A stretch of 40,297 nt of DNA from an uncultured Acetatifactor sp. (GTDB lineage Bacteria > Bacillota > Clostridia > Lachnospirales > Lachnospiraceae): the NCBI GenBank assembly GCA_934394515.1, contig CAKRRU010000008.1, positions 1 to 40,297 on the forward strand, written 5' to 3'. The notes under the pieces were generated by a model. The model saw nothing but the letters and a program-made list of their open reading frames with translations. It ran no database searches and was not told the origin of the DNA. Within the stretch, counting starts at the first letter, position 1; every line of letters starts with the position of its first letter. Both the position numbers and the translations under genes were made by a program. Shown here in pieces: positions 1 to 8,334 of the stretch.

Positions 1-78
1 CACACCGCGATGTCAGCGTTTCTTATATGCAATCGGGTCTACGGCGATTTGAGAAATACTATTTAACTAACTTTCAAT

Positions 79-2142
79 TTACTCTGCAATTCTGTTCAGC
101 GTGACATCATCCAACGTTCCCCAACTATTGACATTACATTTGTATCTCACCCCAAAGGTCAATGTGCCGTCGGTTACTTTGATCCCGGAGATTACGGGAT
201 TCTGCCAGTCAGCGTAAGTAGTCAACATAAACGGGTCGGTCAGCTCCTTGCCGTCTACAACGGCGTATAATTCCATGGAAGCATCCGCAGACATGTCGCC
301 GCCCTGTGAAAATGCAGACAATTCATAAGTGCCGGGTGCGAGGTCTGTGAAACTTTGCTCAATGGAGAAGTCCATATCGGAATCCCCGGACCAGAAGTGG
401 AAAGCAACTTCGCCGCTGTGGGCATCCGCAGCTTTTACCTGATAGTCGGTGGGATCATTGTCTCCCGAATAGTTAACAGTCCACATGGAAGTATCGGCAT
501 CTTCAAAACTGGGATTCTGCACATAATTAACACGTTCCACCACAACAGCAGCTGTGACAGAGGTGCCGTCCTCCATAATGCCGTTCACTGTGAAATCTCC
601 GCTGTTCTCTGTATCGATCGCTGCAACATTTTCAGTATTCCAGGTGACGGGAACCTGTTTGACGGAACGATCATTATAAATGACATTTACGGTATCCGGA
701 AGTTCCGGTTCTGCACCGATGTTACAGGAAACGGTCACTTCGGGAACAGTGTCTATTGACAGAGGTGCGGTAGCTCCATATTTCAGATATTTAAATACAT
801 TCAGGGAAGCTAAGGGGTGACCGGTGAAATCAAACATCGCCTGATTGTCCCAGGAACTTCCACCGTAATATTGTCCGGCATCCTTTGGATCATAAGCACC
901 TGCATAACTACTGGCCCATCCACTGCCGTATTTTTCCCAGATAGCGGAGTTGTCAGCATCCGCAGGGCCTGCCGGGATCCAGGTGCCTTCCCAGTAAAAT
1001 ACACCTTCCGCACCGGCTTCTACCGCTGTTGCACATACGTCACGGACTTCATTGGTCTGCCCCTGTACGCTGGCAGAATAGCCTTCCGCCAGATCATCGG
1101 TGCCCTCCACGCTGTTGGATGCACCATCGCCGTCTTCCGAGGTATAGCAATAAGCAGTTTCCGCCACATACACCTTCTTATCATAAGTATCACGGATATG
1201 CGTGATAGCGTTCTTCAGATCTTCTAGGTTTCCGTGCCAGTAAGGATAGAAGGAGAGACCGACGATATCATAATCGATTTCTTTTACCTGCAACCCGGTA
1301 AGCAACGTGTCCAGTTTTTTCATATCATCGATATTCGTGTAATGCACCGCAACAAGAATATCCTTTCCATAGGAAGAAGAAATCTCACGGACGGCTTTGC
1401 TCCCTGAGGCTAAAAGCTTCCGTACATTGGCCGGATCCGTCTCACCGGACATGCCGTTATTGATCTCATTGCCGATCTGCACCATTCCTACATCCACACC
1501 GGCATCCAGAATCTGTGTAAGGCTGTCTGAAGTGAAAGCATAGAGTGCATCTGCCTTTTCTTCGATATCCATACCTTCCCATGCCTTGGGAACGAATTGT
1601 TTCTTAGGATCTGCCCAGAAATCGGAGTAATGAAAATCAATGCAGACCTTCATGCCATATTTTGTGGCGCGCTGTCCCAAAGTGATGGCAGTTGCAACAT
1701 CGTTATTGCCACCGCCGTAACCGTTGCCGTTCTCGTCATAGGGATCATTCCAGACGCGCAGGCGGATATAATTCACGCCGGCCTGCGCCAGTGTCATAAA
1801 AACATCCTGTTCTTCCCCGTCAAAGTTATAGTATTTCACACCGCTGTTCTCCAGAGCAAGTACCGCGGAAGCATCCATACCCCGGTAAAAATCATCGGAA
1901 ATACCCGGAATCGATTCTACATAAACTGTAGATTCCTCCGGACCGTCCGGTAAGGGAAAAGTGGTGACATCCGTTATACCTACACCGGCAGAAGCGGAAG
2001 CAGTAGATGTTGCAAGGGTATCGGAGCTTCCGGTGCTCTGTCCCTGATTGCCGCAGCCCGTAAGACTCCCCATTACAAGTCCTGCACTGAGTCCCAGAGC
2101 CAGCAGACACATGCCAAATTGCTGTTTGTGAAAATGTTGCAT
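79..2142 (-). CDS. Secreted GH53 endo-beta-1,4-galactanase (lipoprotein, multidomain)
   Basis: Family GH53 enzymes cut beta-1,4-galactan side chains of pectin and arabinogalactan outside the cell. I start it at the ATG complementary to 2140-2142, because a GGGAGG site lies just upstream of that codon and a longer in-frame start does not have one. The 687-residue product has a hydrophobic N-terminus ending in the lipobox LTGC (Cys30), so it should be a lipid-anchored surface protein. The catalytic TIM barrel follows. The acid/base Glu is about residue 226 in QIGNEIN and the nucleophile Glu about residue 328 in VYVAETAY, the spacing expected for GH53. After the barrel come an Ig-like domain with a PVTWN motif and a C-terminal beta-sandwich starting NPSFED. 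That last domain resembles a carbohydrate-binding module, possibly CBM61, but the family assignment is tentative. The gene stands alone, with a palindrome over its promoter. Confidence 0.93.
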   Translation of the reverse strand: MQHFHKQQFGMCLLALGLSAGLVMGSLTGCGNQGQSTGSSDTLATSTASASAGVGITDVTTFPLPDGPEESTVYVESIPGISDDFYRGMDASAVLALENSGVKYYNFDGEEQDVFMTLAQAGVNYIRLRVWNDPYDENGNGYGGGNNDVATAITLGQRATKYGMKVCIDFHYSDFWADPKKQFVPKAWEGMDIEEKADALYAFTSDSLTQILDAGVDVGMVQIGNEINNGMSGETDPANVRKLLASGSKAVREISSSYGKDILVAVHYTNIDDMKKLDTLLTGLQVKEIDYDIVGLSFYPYWHGNLEDLKNAITHIRDTYDKKVYVAETAYCYTSEDGDGASNSVEGTDDLAEGYSASVQGQTNEVRDVCATAVEAGAEGVFYWEGTWIPAGPADADNSAIWEKYGSGWASSYAGAYDPKDAGQYYGGSSWDNQAMFDFTGHPLASLNVFKYLKYGATAPLSIDTVPEVTVSCNIGAEPELPDTVNVIYNDRSVKQVPVTWNTENVAAIDTENSGDFTVNGIMEDGTSVTAAVVVERVNYVQNPSFEDADTSMWTVNYSGDNDPTDYQVKAADAHSGEVAFHFWSGDSDMDFSIEQSFTDLAPGTYELSAFSQGGDMSADASMELYAVVDGKELTDPFMLTTYADWQNPVISGIKVTDGTLTFGVRYKCNVNSWGTLDDVTLNRIAE

Positions 2143-2190
2143 AAGTAATCCTCCCGCAAAATATAATTGCACAACCGATTGCGCATCTAT

Positions 2191-2214
2191 ATTATATCAC
2201 ATAAGCGTGATATA
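2191..2214 (-). promoter_or_regulatory. Promoter -10 and palindromic operator of the galactanase gene
   Basis: On the minus strand a perfect TATAAT (complement of 2191-2196) sits about 50 bases before the galactanase ATG. It overlaps one arm of a perfect inverted repeat, TATATCAC at 2193-2200 and GTGATATA at 2207-2214, with a 6-base spacer. An inverted repeat over the -10 element is a typical repressor site. The -35 region is poor. The regulator is not identifiable from this window. Confidence 0.5.
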
Positions 2215-2320
2215 GCGATAAAAATATGATCAGAAAATGCGCAACAAAAATCAAACCGGAAAGCGTTAAACCGTGATAAAATTTGAGATATACTGAACAT
2301 TGGGATTAATGAGGTCAATA

Positions 2321-2376
2321 AAAAGCCATGGTGACTGCAGAGGATTCAAATTCAAATGCAATGACCAATGGCTTTT
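2321..2376 (-). terminator. Rho-independent terminator of azlCD
   Basis: Arms at 2321-2332 (AAAAGCCATGGT) and 2364-2376 pair with a single bulged base. Read on the minus strand, the hairpin ends in GGCTTTTTATT, giving a U-run. It lies 41 bases beyond the azlD stop and before the galactanase promoter. Confidence 0.7.
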
Positions 2377-2416
2377 CTAATAAGTTGGGAATAGGGTCAA
2401 GTTCAGGCTAAGCTGC

Positions 2417-2716
2417 TTACAAAAACAACTCAATCACAAACACCAGCACACAGCAGATCACAGATACCGGGAACAGTCCGGCCCCGAGCCATGCGGCGAC
2501 GATTCCTGCGATAAGTGCCACCAGTCCGGAGATGGGGGTCTGGGTGGCGTGGATGATGGCAGGGAAGGTCATGACTGCCAGCGTGACATAGGGCACGTAG
2601 TACAAAAAGGATTGAATGAACTGATTTTTAATGGGTTTGCGGATCAGCGTCAGGGGCAGGACACGGATCGCATAGGAGACAGCTGCCATCACGGCAATAT
2701 AGATGTAATTATTCAT
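2417..2716 (-). CDS. azlD: AzlD-family branched-chain amino acid export subunit
   Basis: This is a 99-residue, very hydrophobic protein with about four membrane segments and the family's usual length. It starts MNNYIYIAVMAAVSYAIRVLP, and the conserved AzlD-like YAIRVLPL stretch is visible. AzlD is the small partner of AzlC in the LIV-E exporters, which export branched-chain amino acids or related compounds. Its start overlaps the end of azlC by 8 bases, which implies translational coupling. The substrate cannot be read from the sequence. Confidence 0.85.
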   Translation of the reverse strand: MNNYIYIAVMAAVSYAIRVLPLTLIRKPIKNQFIQSFLYYVPYVTLAVMTFPAIIHATQTPISGLVALIAGIVAAWLGAGLFPVSVICCVLVFVIELFL

Positions 2717-3554
2717 GGATGTTGTCTCCTTTCTTGGCTTTTATAGTCTCTGTAACGGTAGACTGTTCCGCCTTCAGATGGGACACTTCTGGCGGCACAT
2801 TTGTTTTTTCTGTGTCTGATTCTTCCGTATCAGAGAGCTCGGTATTCTCCTGTTTTACCGGGAACAGGATCGCTGCGGCACCGGAGATCAGGACGGTGAG
2901 CAGGATCGTTCTGGTACCTTCCGACATGGAAGAAATCCAGGGCAGGTAATTGCAGGCAAAACTTAAGGCAAAGCTGATCGCTACCAATGCTGCCACGATC
3001 TTACTTTTTCTGGCAGGCGGAATGATGATGGCTAAGAACATGCCGTACAGGGCAACGCTCAGTGCACTGACGGCCCGAAGCGGCAGTGCATTCCCGGCTA
3101 AGATGCCGCAGGCAGTTCCGCCGGCCCATGCCGGTGCAGCCAGCAGGATTGCTCCGTAAGTATAGTAAGGATTCAGGATGCCCGGACGGGCGATCGTGAT
3201 ACCGAATAATTCGTCCGTAACGTCATAACCGATGATCAGTCTGTGGAAAAAGGGTGTATCAGGGGAAAACTTCTGTGCCAGTGCGCAGCTCATGAGCAGA
3301 TATCTGGCATTGGCGATCAGTGTGATGATCGCAACCTCCAGATAAGAGGCCTGTGCCGCAATCAGAGTGAATGCCGCATATTCCCCGGCAGAAGCATTAT
3401 TTAGCAGACTTGCCAGAAAGCCTTGCATCGGAGTAAAGCCCGCGTGTCTTGCGGCAATTCCAAGAGAGAAGGATACCGCGAAATATCCCAGAGCGATCGG
3501 AAAGCCGTCACGTATACCGTCGCAGAACACTTTCATGCTGAATTTATCATTCAT
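2709..3554 (-). CDS. azlC: AzlC-family amino acid exporter, large subunit
   Basis: This 281-residue membrane protein opens with a short cytoplasmic stretch (FCDGIRDGFPIALGYFAVSFS) typical of AzlC, followed by several transmembrane helices. From about residue 230 it has a charged, Glu/Thr/Lys-rich tail of about 50 residues that is not part of the core family and is likely cytoplasmic and variable. AzlC and AzlD form a two-subunit exporter in the cytoplasmic membrane. The start is preceded by GAGGAACAGG. A good -10 (TATAAT, complement of 3606-3611) lies about 50 bases upstream, and azlD is translated from the overlapping end. Confidence 0.88.
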   Translation of the reverse strand: MNDKFSMKVFCDGIRDGFPIALGYFAVSFSLGIAARHAGFTPMQGFLASLLNNASAGEYAAFTLIAAQASYLEVAIITLIANARYLLMSCALAQKFSPDTPFFHRLIIGYDVTDELFGITIARPGILNPYYTYGAILLAAPAWAGGTACGILAGNALPLRAVSALSVALYGMFLAIIIPPARKSKIVAALVAISFALSFACNYLPWISSMSEGTRTILLTVLISGAAAILFPVKQENTELSDTEESDTEKTNVPPEVSHLKAEQSTVTETIKAKKGDNIHE

Positions 3555-3729
3555 GTTACCTGTTCCTCATCTTTCTGTAAGACGCCTTTTTGGCGCACAT
3601 ATCCTATTATAACGCACATTTCCACGGGAAAAAAGGAGGAAAATTAATGAGATAGACAGCGGAAACAGAGTATATTTCTGCATTTTCCACATAAATATGG
3701 AATAAATCAGTACAGGCGGTGGAGAACGG

Positions 3730-4290
3730 ATGAGAATTGTAGGGCAACGGTGGAAAAATGCGAAAATAGAGAAAACAGAAATGAGAGATCGGGATTTTGG
3801 ACAAATGCCCGGGGGAAAATCAAGAAAGGAAGACGGTAAAAGAGATAAAAAAGACAAAAGAGAAAAAGAAAATATAAGGAGAATCATAACAGCAACAGCG
3901 TTTCTTGGCCTGTATATTTTGTTATGCACAGCCTGCGGTCTTATGCAGGACGAGAAGATCAAACTCCGTGACCTGGATTTTACGGTGTTAAGTGAAGAAA
4001 AAATCCCGGAAGAATTGAAAACGGTGATTGCCGGGAAAGGAATCGAACCCTTCAAACTGACCTATAGTGACAACCAAAATCTTTATATCAGCATCGGATA
4101 CGGAGAGCAGAAGACCGGTGGCTACAGCATCGCTGTGGATGCACTGTACCTGACGGATGACGCCATCTATGTCGGCACCAGTCTCTTAGGCCCCGATATC
4201 ACCGGACAAAAGGAGAATACCGGGAAACCTTCTGTACCGTATATTGTATTGAAAACGGAACTGTTGGATAAAACAGTCATTTATGAGTAA
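3730..4290 (+). CDS. PrcB C-terminal domain lipoprotein
   Basis: The C-terminal half (about residues 105-180) contains GYGEQKTGGYSI followed by a beta-rich stretch ending PYIVLKTE. This matches the PrcB_C domain found in protease-complex subunits and many small Firmicute lipoproteins. A hydrophobic segment at residues 52-68 ends in a lipobox-like CTAC (Cys69), which suggests a lipid-anchored exported protein. The 50 residues before it are unusually rich in Lys, Arg and Asp, far longer than a normal signal n-region. The start used here has GGTGGAG upstream. In-frame Met codons at 18 and 26 are alternatives, so the true start is uncertain. It has no obvious operon partner. Confidence 0.65.
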   Translation: MRIVGQRWKNAKIEKTEMRDRDFGQMPGGKSRKEDGKRDKKDKREKENIRRIITATAFLGLYILLCTACGLMQDEKIKLRDLDFTVLSEEKIPEELKTVIAGKGIEPFKLTYSDNQNLYISIGYGEQKTGGYSIAVDALYLTDDAIYVGTSLLGPDITGQKENTGKPSVPYIVLKTELLDKTVIYE

Positions 4291-4341
4291 CATAGACATC
4301 TTCCGAAAGCTGTCAGAATGTATGTATCCTGTAAAATGGGA

Positions 4342-4370
4342 TTGCGTTCTTTGAAGTTATGTGCCATAAT
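4342..4370 (+). promoter_or_regulatory. Promoter of the DUF1275 gene
   Basis: TTGCGT (4342-4347) and CATAAT (4365-4370) are separated by 17 bases. They lie about 65 bases before the ATG at 4435. Confidence 0.5.
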
Positions 4371-4434
4371 GTGCAACGGTAGCGGTATATGAGAAAACGG
4401 TACAAATGAAAATGTATCTACGGAGGTAAACGGG

Positions 4435-5232
4435 ATGCAGCGTAAAATACACGGACAGATGTCAGAGTCCTTTCTGATCGCCGGAATATTGTCGATCTCC
4501 GGTGGTCTGCAGGATGCTTATACTTATATATATCGTGGCAAGGTATTTGCCAATGCGCAGACCGGCAATATCGTATTGCTGAGCCAGAATCTGGTAGACC
4601 GGAACTGGTCGGCGGCACTCCGCTATTTAAGTCCTTTGGTATTTTTTGCACTGGGCGTGGCAATGGCAGAGTGCATTCATATGAAATATCAGAAAGCCCA
4701 GAAGATCCATTGGCGGCAGTTGGTGCTTTTGATAGAAATCTTGTTATTGTTCGGAGTGGGATTTTTCCCGAATACACTGGATCTGTTGGCGAATGCGTTT
4801 GTATCCTTTGCTTGTGCGATGCAGGTACAGGCGTTCCGTAAGGTCAACGGCTATGCCTTTGCCAGTACGATGTGCATCGGTAATCTGCGCAGCGGCATGG
4901 AATCATTATGCGCTTACGGGAAAACGAAAGATAAGAAAATATTGCGCAAGTCAGGATATTATTTCGGCATCATTTTCCTGTTCGCCATCGGTGCGGCACT
5001 GGGAGGACATCTGATCAGTTATATCGGTGCAAAAACTATCTGGGTCTCCTGCATCATTTTGCTGGTCAGCTTCCTGGTGATGTTCATCAAAGAAGAAAAA
5101 GAAGAACATCCTGAGATTGCAGAGGAAGAGCAGCAGATACACGAACAGCTGCAAAATATCCGTAAGGAAGCTAAAGATGTGGAACAGATTCTGGAGAATG
5201 ATATCCGTTCCCAGATCGAAAATAGAAAATAA
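4435..5232 (+). CDS. DUF1275 (YoaK-like) membrane protein
   Basis: This 265-residue integral membrane protein has about six hydrophobic segments. Near the N-terminus it carries the hallmark of the DUF1275/YoaK family, a GGLQDAYTY stretch followed by ANAQTGNIVLL. The family has no established biochemical role and is thought to be a transporter-like or membrane-scaffold protein. The C-terminal 50 residues are charged and helical (many Glu, Lys and Gln) and probably cytoplasmic. A GGAGGT site sits 8 bases before the ATG. The gene is monocistronic, between its own promoter and a strong terminator. Confidence 0.85.
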   Translation: MQRKIHGQMSESFLIAGILSISGGLQDAYTYIYRGKVFANAQTGNIVLLSQNLVDRNWSAALRYLSPLVFFALGVAMAECIHMKYQKAQKIHWRQLVLLIEILLLFGVGFFPNTLDLLANAFVSFACAMQVQAFRKVNGYAFASTMCIGNLRSGMESLCAYGKTKDKKILRKSGYYFGIIFLFAIGAALGGHLISYIGAKTIWVSCIILLVSFLVMFIKEEKEEHPEIAEEEQQIHEQLQNIRKEAKDVEQILENDIRSQIENRK

Positions 5233-5233
5233 G

Positions 5234-5283
5234 AAAAGCCTTCGACAGAATGTGAAATCTGAAAATTCTGCCGGAGGCTTTTT
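5234..5283. terminator. Bidirectional terminator
   Basis: AAAAGCCTTCGACAGAAT pairs with the complementary stretch ending GGAGGCTTTTT, with only two non-Watson-Crick positions. The A-run and T-run on either side let it serve both the DUF1275 gene (plus) and the MGMT-domain gene (minus). Confidence 0.85.
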
Positions 5284-5289
5284 GGATAA

Positions 5290-5916
5290 TTATAATAATA
5301 TTCCGTATTTTCTCAAATCTACCTTGTTATCAACGACTTCAATCCCATCGGCTCTGAGCCGGTTTGCCTGTTCCTCTGCACCGCCGAAGGCAAAAGCACC
5401 GGAGAGTTCGCCCTTGGAATTGACCACGCGGTAGCAGGGGATATGGTCGGGGTCCGGGTTCTTGTGCAGGGCGTTGCCCACTGCCCGTGCCATCTTGGGC
5501 TCTCCTGCCATGGCAGCGACCTGACCATAGGTGGCGACCCTGCCTTTCGGAATCTTCTTCACAGCTTCATAGATCCGCTTCGTAGGACTGTCGGTGACGA
5601 GATCATAGCTTTCCGCAATCATGCGCCGGATGTCTTCGTCGGGGATCGTACCGTCTAAGATAATGGTATTCCAGTGCTCTTTGTTCTGATGATATCCCGG
5701 GATGACAGAAGGAAAAGTCTCACGCCAGAAATCCCGCCAGGCAGGATCTGTTTTCACATTCAGATTGATAAAACCATCTTTTTCGTAAGTCCATAAAAAA
5801 GCTTTCTTGCTGCCTTTTACCCGGACGAGCTGCCAGTTCGGATCGTGGAAAGGCATCTCGGTATAGGTATCGGGGAAAGATAATCCGTAGAATAATGCTT
5901 CTTCTCTTGTTGTCAT
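5290..5916 (-). CDS. YjbR/MmcQ-like domain fused to an MGMT-family DNA-binding domain
   Basis: I start this 208-residue protein at the ATG complementary to 5914-5916, which has AGGTG 8 bases upstream. Residues 1-105 form a YjbR/MmcQ (DUF419) domain, a compact fold thought to bind DNA or nucleotides. Residues 112-208 form the O6-alkylguanine-DNA alkyltransferase domain, with the winged-helix motif KGRVATYGQVA and the active-site region. Normal alkyltransferases have PCHR at the active site. This one has PCYR: Cys161 is kept but the His of the Cys-His-Glu relay is replaced by Tyr162. It may be a slow alkyltransferase or an alkyltransferase-like lesion-recognition protein. The gene is transcribed away from pyrC. 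Confidence 0.85.
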   Translation of the reverse strand: MTTREEALFYGLSFPDTYTEMPFHDPNWQLVRVKGSKKAFLWTYEKDGFINLNVKTDPAWRDFWRETFPSVIPGYHQNKEHWNTIILDGTIPDEDIRRMIAESYDLVTDSPTKRIYEAVKKIPKGRVATYGQVAAMAGEPKMARAVGNALHKNPDPDHIPCYRVVNSKGELSGAFAFGGAEEQANRLRADGIEVVDNKVDLRKYGILL

Positions 5917-6138
5917 TTCAGTAACACCTGCCTTTTTACTACAGTATAACGACGCTCTCGGCAAAATCCCGGCACAACCGATCACACCACGTTTTGCCTA
6001 TTTCCGCATAGTTATTATTTGCACATTATTTTACTATATCGCACTTCCTTTTTCCACGGAAACATGGTAAACTTTTCCGAGAAACAGATAAAAACATATC
6101 ATGGAAGCGCAGTGTGCTGGCTTCAAAACGGAGGCAAT

Positions 6139-7416
6139 ATGATACTGATACATGATGGTTATATGATCGATCCAAAGTCGGGAAAAGAAGGCAATTACGA
6201 TATCCTCATCGATGACGGCAAGATCGTGAAGATCGCAGAGAAGATTGGACTGCCGGCAAAAAATGCAGGAAAAGTGACGCAGATCAACGCGGAAGGGCTG
6301 CTGATCGCCCCCGGACTGGTGGATGTGCATGTGCATTTCAGGGATCCCGGATTTACGGCGAAGGAAGATATCAATACCGGTGCGGCGGCTGCGGCAAAGG
6401 GCGGTGTGACCACAGTGGTACTGATGGCGAATACGAAGCCCACGGTGGACAGCGAGGAGACATTGCATTATATCCTGGAGAAGGGAGCAAAGACCGGGAT
6501 CCGTGTGACGACCTGTGCCAATGTGACCATGGGCATGCAGGGAAAACAGCTGACGGATATGAAAAAGCTGGCAGCGGCGGGAGCTGTGGGTTTTACGGAT
6601 GACGGCGTGCCATTGCTGGATGCGGAACTGGTGCGCCGGGCTATGGAACTATCCGCAGAACTGGATATGCCCATCAGCTTCCATGAGGAGGATCCGAAAT
6701 ATATCGAGAATAACGGTGTGAATCGCGGAAAAGCCAGCGAATATTACGGTATCGGCGGCTCTTCCAGAGAGGCGGAGATCGCGCTGGTGGAGCGGGACCT
6801 GAAGCTGGCAGAGGAGACCGGAGCCTGCATCGATATCCAGCATATCAGCAGCAAGGAAGCAGTAGAACTGGTACGTCAGGCGAAAAAGAGATGCTCCAAT
6901 ATCCATGCGGAAGCTACGCCCCATCATTTTACCCTGACGGAAGATGCCGTGATTAAGTACGGTACCCTTGCGAAGATGAATCCCCCTTTACGTGAGGAAG
7001 AAGACAGACAGGCAGTGATCAGGGGACTGGTAGACGGCACGATTGACATGATCGCTACGGATCATGCACCCCATACCGCAGAGGAAAAGGCAAAGTCCCT
7101 CACCGAAGCACCCAGCGGTATCACCGGACTGGAGACCTCTCTGGCCCTGGGCATCACGGAACTGGTAGATGCAGGATATCTTACCATGAAACAGCTATTG
7201 CGTCTGATGAGTACGAATCCGGCGGCAATGTATCATCTCGATGCCGGATACCTGGCGGAAGGCGGTCCGGCGGATGTGATCCTGGTGGATACGGCAGCGG
7301 ATTTTGTACCGGAACAGTACGCTTCCAAGGCAACCAATACACCGTTTACCGGATGGAAACTGAAGGGTGAAGTGAAGATGACCATCTGCAACGGCAAAAT
7401 TGTATATCAGGCGTAA
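6139..7416 (+). CDS. pyrC: Dihydroorotase
   Basis: Dihydroorotase closes N-carbamoyl-aspartate to dihydroorotate, the third step of pyrimidine synthesis. The start is the ATG at 6139, with GGAGG directly upstream. The open frame extends 40 codons further without a site. The 425-residue protein is a type I amidohydrolase. The metal ligands are visible as VHVHFRDP near residue 60, SFHEEDP, QHISS, ATPHHF, and the late Asp in ATDHAPHTAEEK. It belongs to a pyrC-pyrK-pyrD group, but a 141-base gap separates it from pyrK. Confidence 0.95.
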   Translation: MILIHDGYMIDPKSGKEGNYDILIDDGKIVKIAEKIGLPAKNAGKVTQINAEGLLIAPGLVDVHVHFRDPGFTAKEDINTGAAAAAKGGVTTVVLMANTKPTVDSEETLHYILEKGAKTGIRVTTCANVTMGMQGKQLTDMKKLAAAGAVGFTDDGVPLLDAELVRRAMELSAELDMPISFHEEDPKYIENNGVNRGKASEYYGIGGSSREAEIALVERDLKLAEETGACIDIQHISSKEAVELVRQAKKRCSNIHAEATPHHFTLTEDAVIKYGTLAKMNPPLREEEDRQAVIRGLVDGTIDMIATDHAPHTAEEKAKSLTEAPSGITGLETSLALGITELVDAGYLTMKQLLRLMSTNPAAMYHLDAGYLAEGGPADVILVDTAADFVPEQYASKATNTPFTGWKLKGEVKMTICNGKIVYQA

Positions 7417-7449
7417 AAATGAAGTCAGCTGTTTGAAATTTCATTCACA

Positions 7450-7478
7450 TTGAGAATATCAAAATTTTTGAGAATAAC
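7450..7478 (+). promoter_or_regulatory. Possible internal promoter before pyrK
   Basis: TTGAGA (7450-7455) and AATAAC (7473-7478) are 17 bases apart in the 141-base gap between pyrC and pyrK. The -10 is weak. I see no PyrR-type attenuator hairpin with a U-run in this gap. Confidence 0.25.
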
Positions 7479-7557
7479 GGAAACTTTAGGTGGTATGTGA
7501 TTCATCATTGCAGCAAATATAGTAGGGAACCGAAGCCGGAGCCCGGAAAGAGGAAAG

Positions 7558-8334
7558 ATGAAACAAAAACAGACAGCAACCGTGCTCTCCCAGAAGGAGA
7601 TTGCACCAAGAATTTATGATATGTGGATTGCCACGGATCTGGCAGCGCAGGCGAAGGCCGGCCAGTTCATCGGCATCTACCCCAAGGATCGCAGCACGCT
7701 GCTTCCCCGGCCCATCAGTATCTGCCAGGTGAGTGATAAAAAGGATGCGCTGCGCATCGTGTACCGCATTGCAGGACAGGGTACCGCAGAATTCTCTTCC
7801 TACAGGGAAGGAGATACCGTGGAAATCCTGGGAATCTTAGGCAACGGATTCCCTGTAGAAGCAGCAAAAGGAAAGAAAGTATTCCTCATGGGTGGCGGCA
7901 TCGGCATCCCTCCCATGCTGGAGCTTGCAAGAGAGCTTCCGGCATCCGCTGACAAACAGATCATTGTGGGATATCGTGACAATCAGCTGTTTTTAAAAGA
8001 GGATCTGGAACAAAACGGCACGGTATATGTCGCTACCGAGGATGGCAGTGTCGGAACCAGGGGAAATGTCATGAATGCCATTGAAGAGAATGCTTTACAG
8101 GCAGACGTGATCTTCGCCTGCGGTCCCATGCCGATGCTTCGTGCCATCAAAAAATATGCTGAAGAAAAAGGCATTACGGCTTATATCTCCCTGGAAGAGC
8201 ATATGGCTTGCGGCGTGGGTGCCTGCCTGGGTTGCGTGGTAAAGACGAAAGAAGTGGATCATCATTCGCATGTGCATAACGCAAGAATCTGCACCGATGG
8301 CCCCGTATTTGATGCCAAGGAGGTAGAAATCTGA
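7558..8334 (+). CDS. pyrK: Dihydroorotate dehydrogenase electron transfer subunit
   Basis: PyrK carries electrons from PyrD to NAD+ through FAD and a [2Fe-2S] cluster, forming the class 1B dihydroorotate dehydrogenase complex. In the 258 residues, the FAD-binding barrel comes first (LPRPISICQV, RIAGQGTAEFS), then the NAD-binding region starting FLMGGGIGIPPM. The C-terminal cluster motif is ACGVGACLGCVVK with the fourth Cys in ARICTDGPVF. A GAGGAAAG site precedes the ATG. The stop codon overlaps the pyrD start by one base. Confidence 0.95.
   Translation: MKQKQTATVLSQKEIAPRIYDMWIATDLAAQAKAGQFIGIYPKDRSTLLPRPISICQVSDKKDALRIVYRIAGQGTAEFSSYREGDTVEILGILGNGFPVEAAKGKKVFLMGGGIGIPPMLELARELPASADKQIIVGYRDNQLFLKEDLEQNGTVYVATEDGSVGTRGNVMNAIEENALQADVIFACGPMPMLRAIKKYAEEKGITAYISLEEHMACGVGACLGCVVKTKEVDHHSHVHNARICTDGPVFDAKEVEI

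Noticed and set aside
1..104. Open frame on the plus strand at the left edge (RDVSVSYMQSGLRRFEKYY)
   Set aside because: It could be the end of an upstream gene, but it runs into the end of the galactanase gene and I cannot tie it to a family. A second frame also stops at 64-66. I left it unannotated.
3567..4055. A 162-codon minus-strand frame opposite the PrcB gene
   Set aside because: It has no start signals, overlaps the azlC promoter and mirrors the Lys-rich stretch of the real gene.
5986..6138. A PyrR-type attenuator before pyrC
   Set aside because: I found no anti-terminator/terminator pair or PyrR-binding loop sequence there or in the pyrC-pyrK gap.
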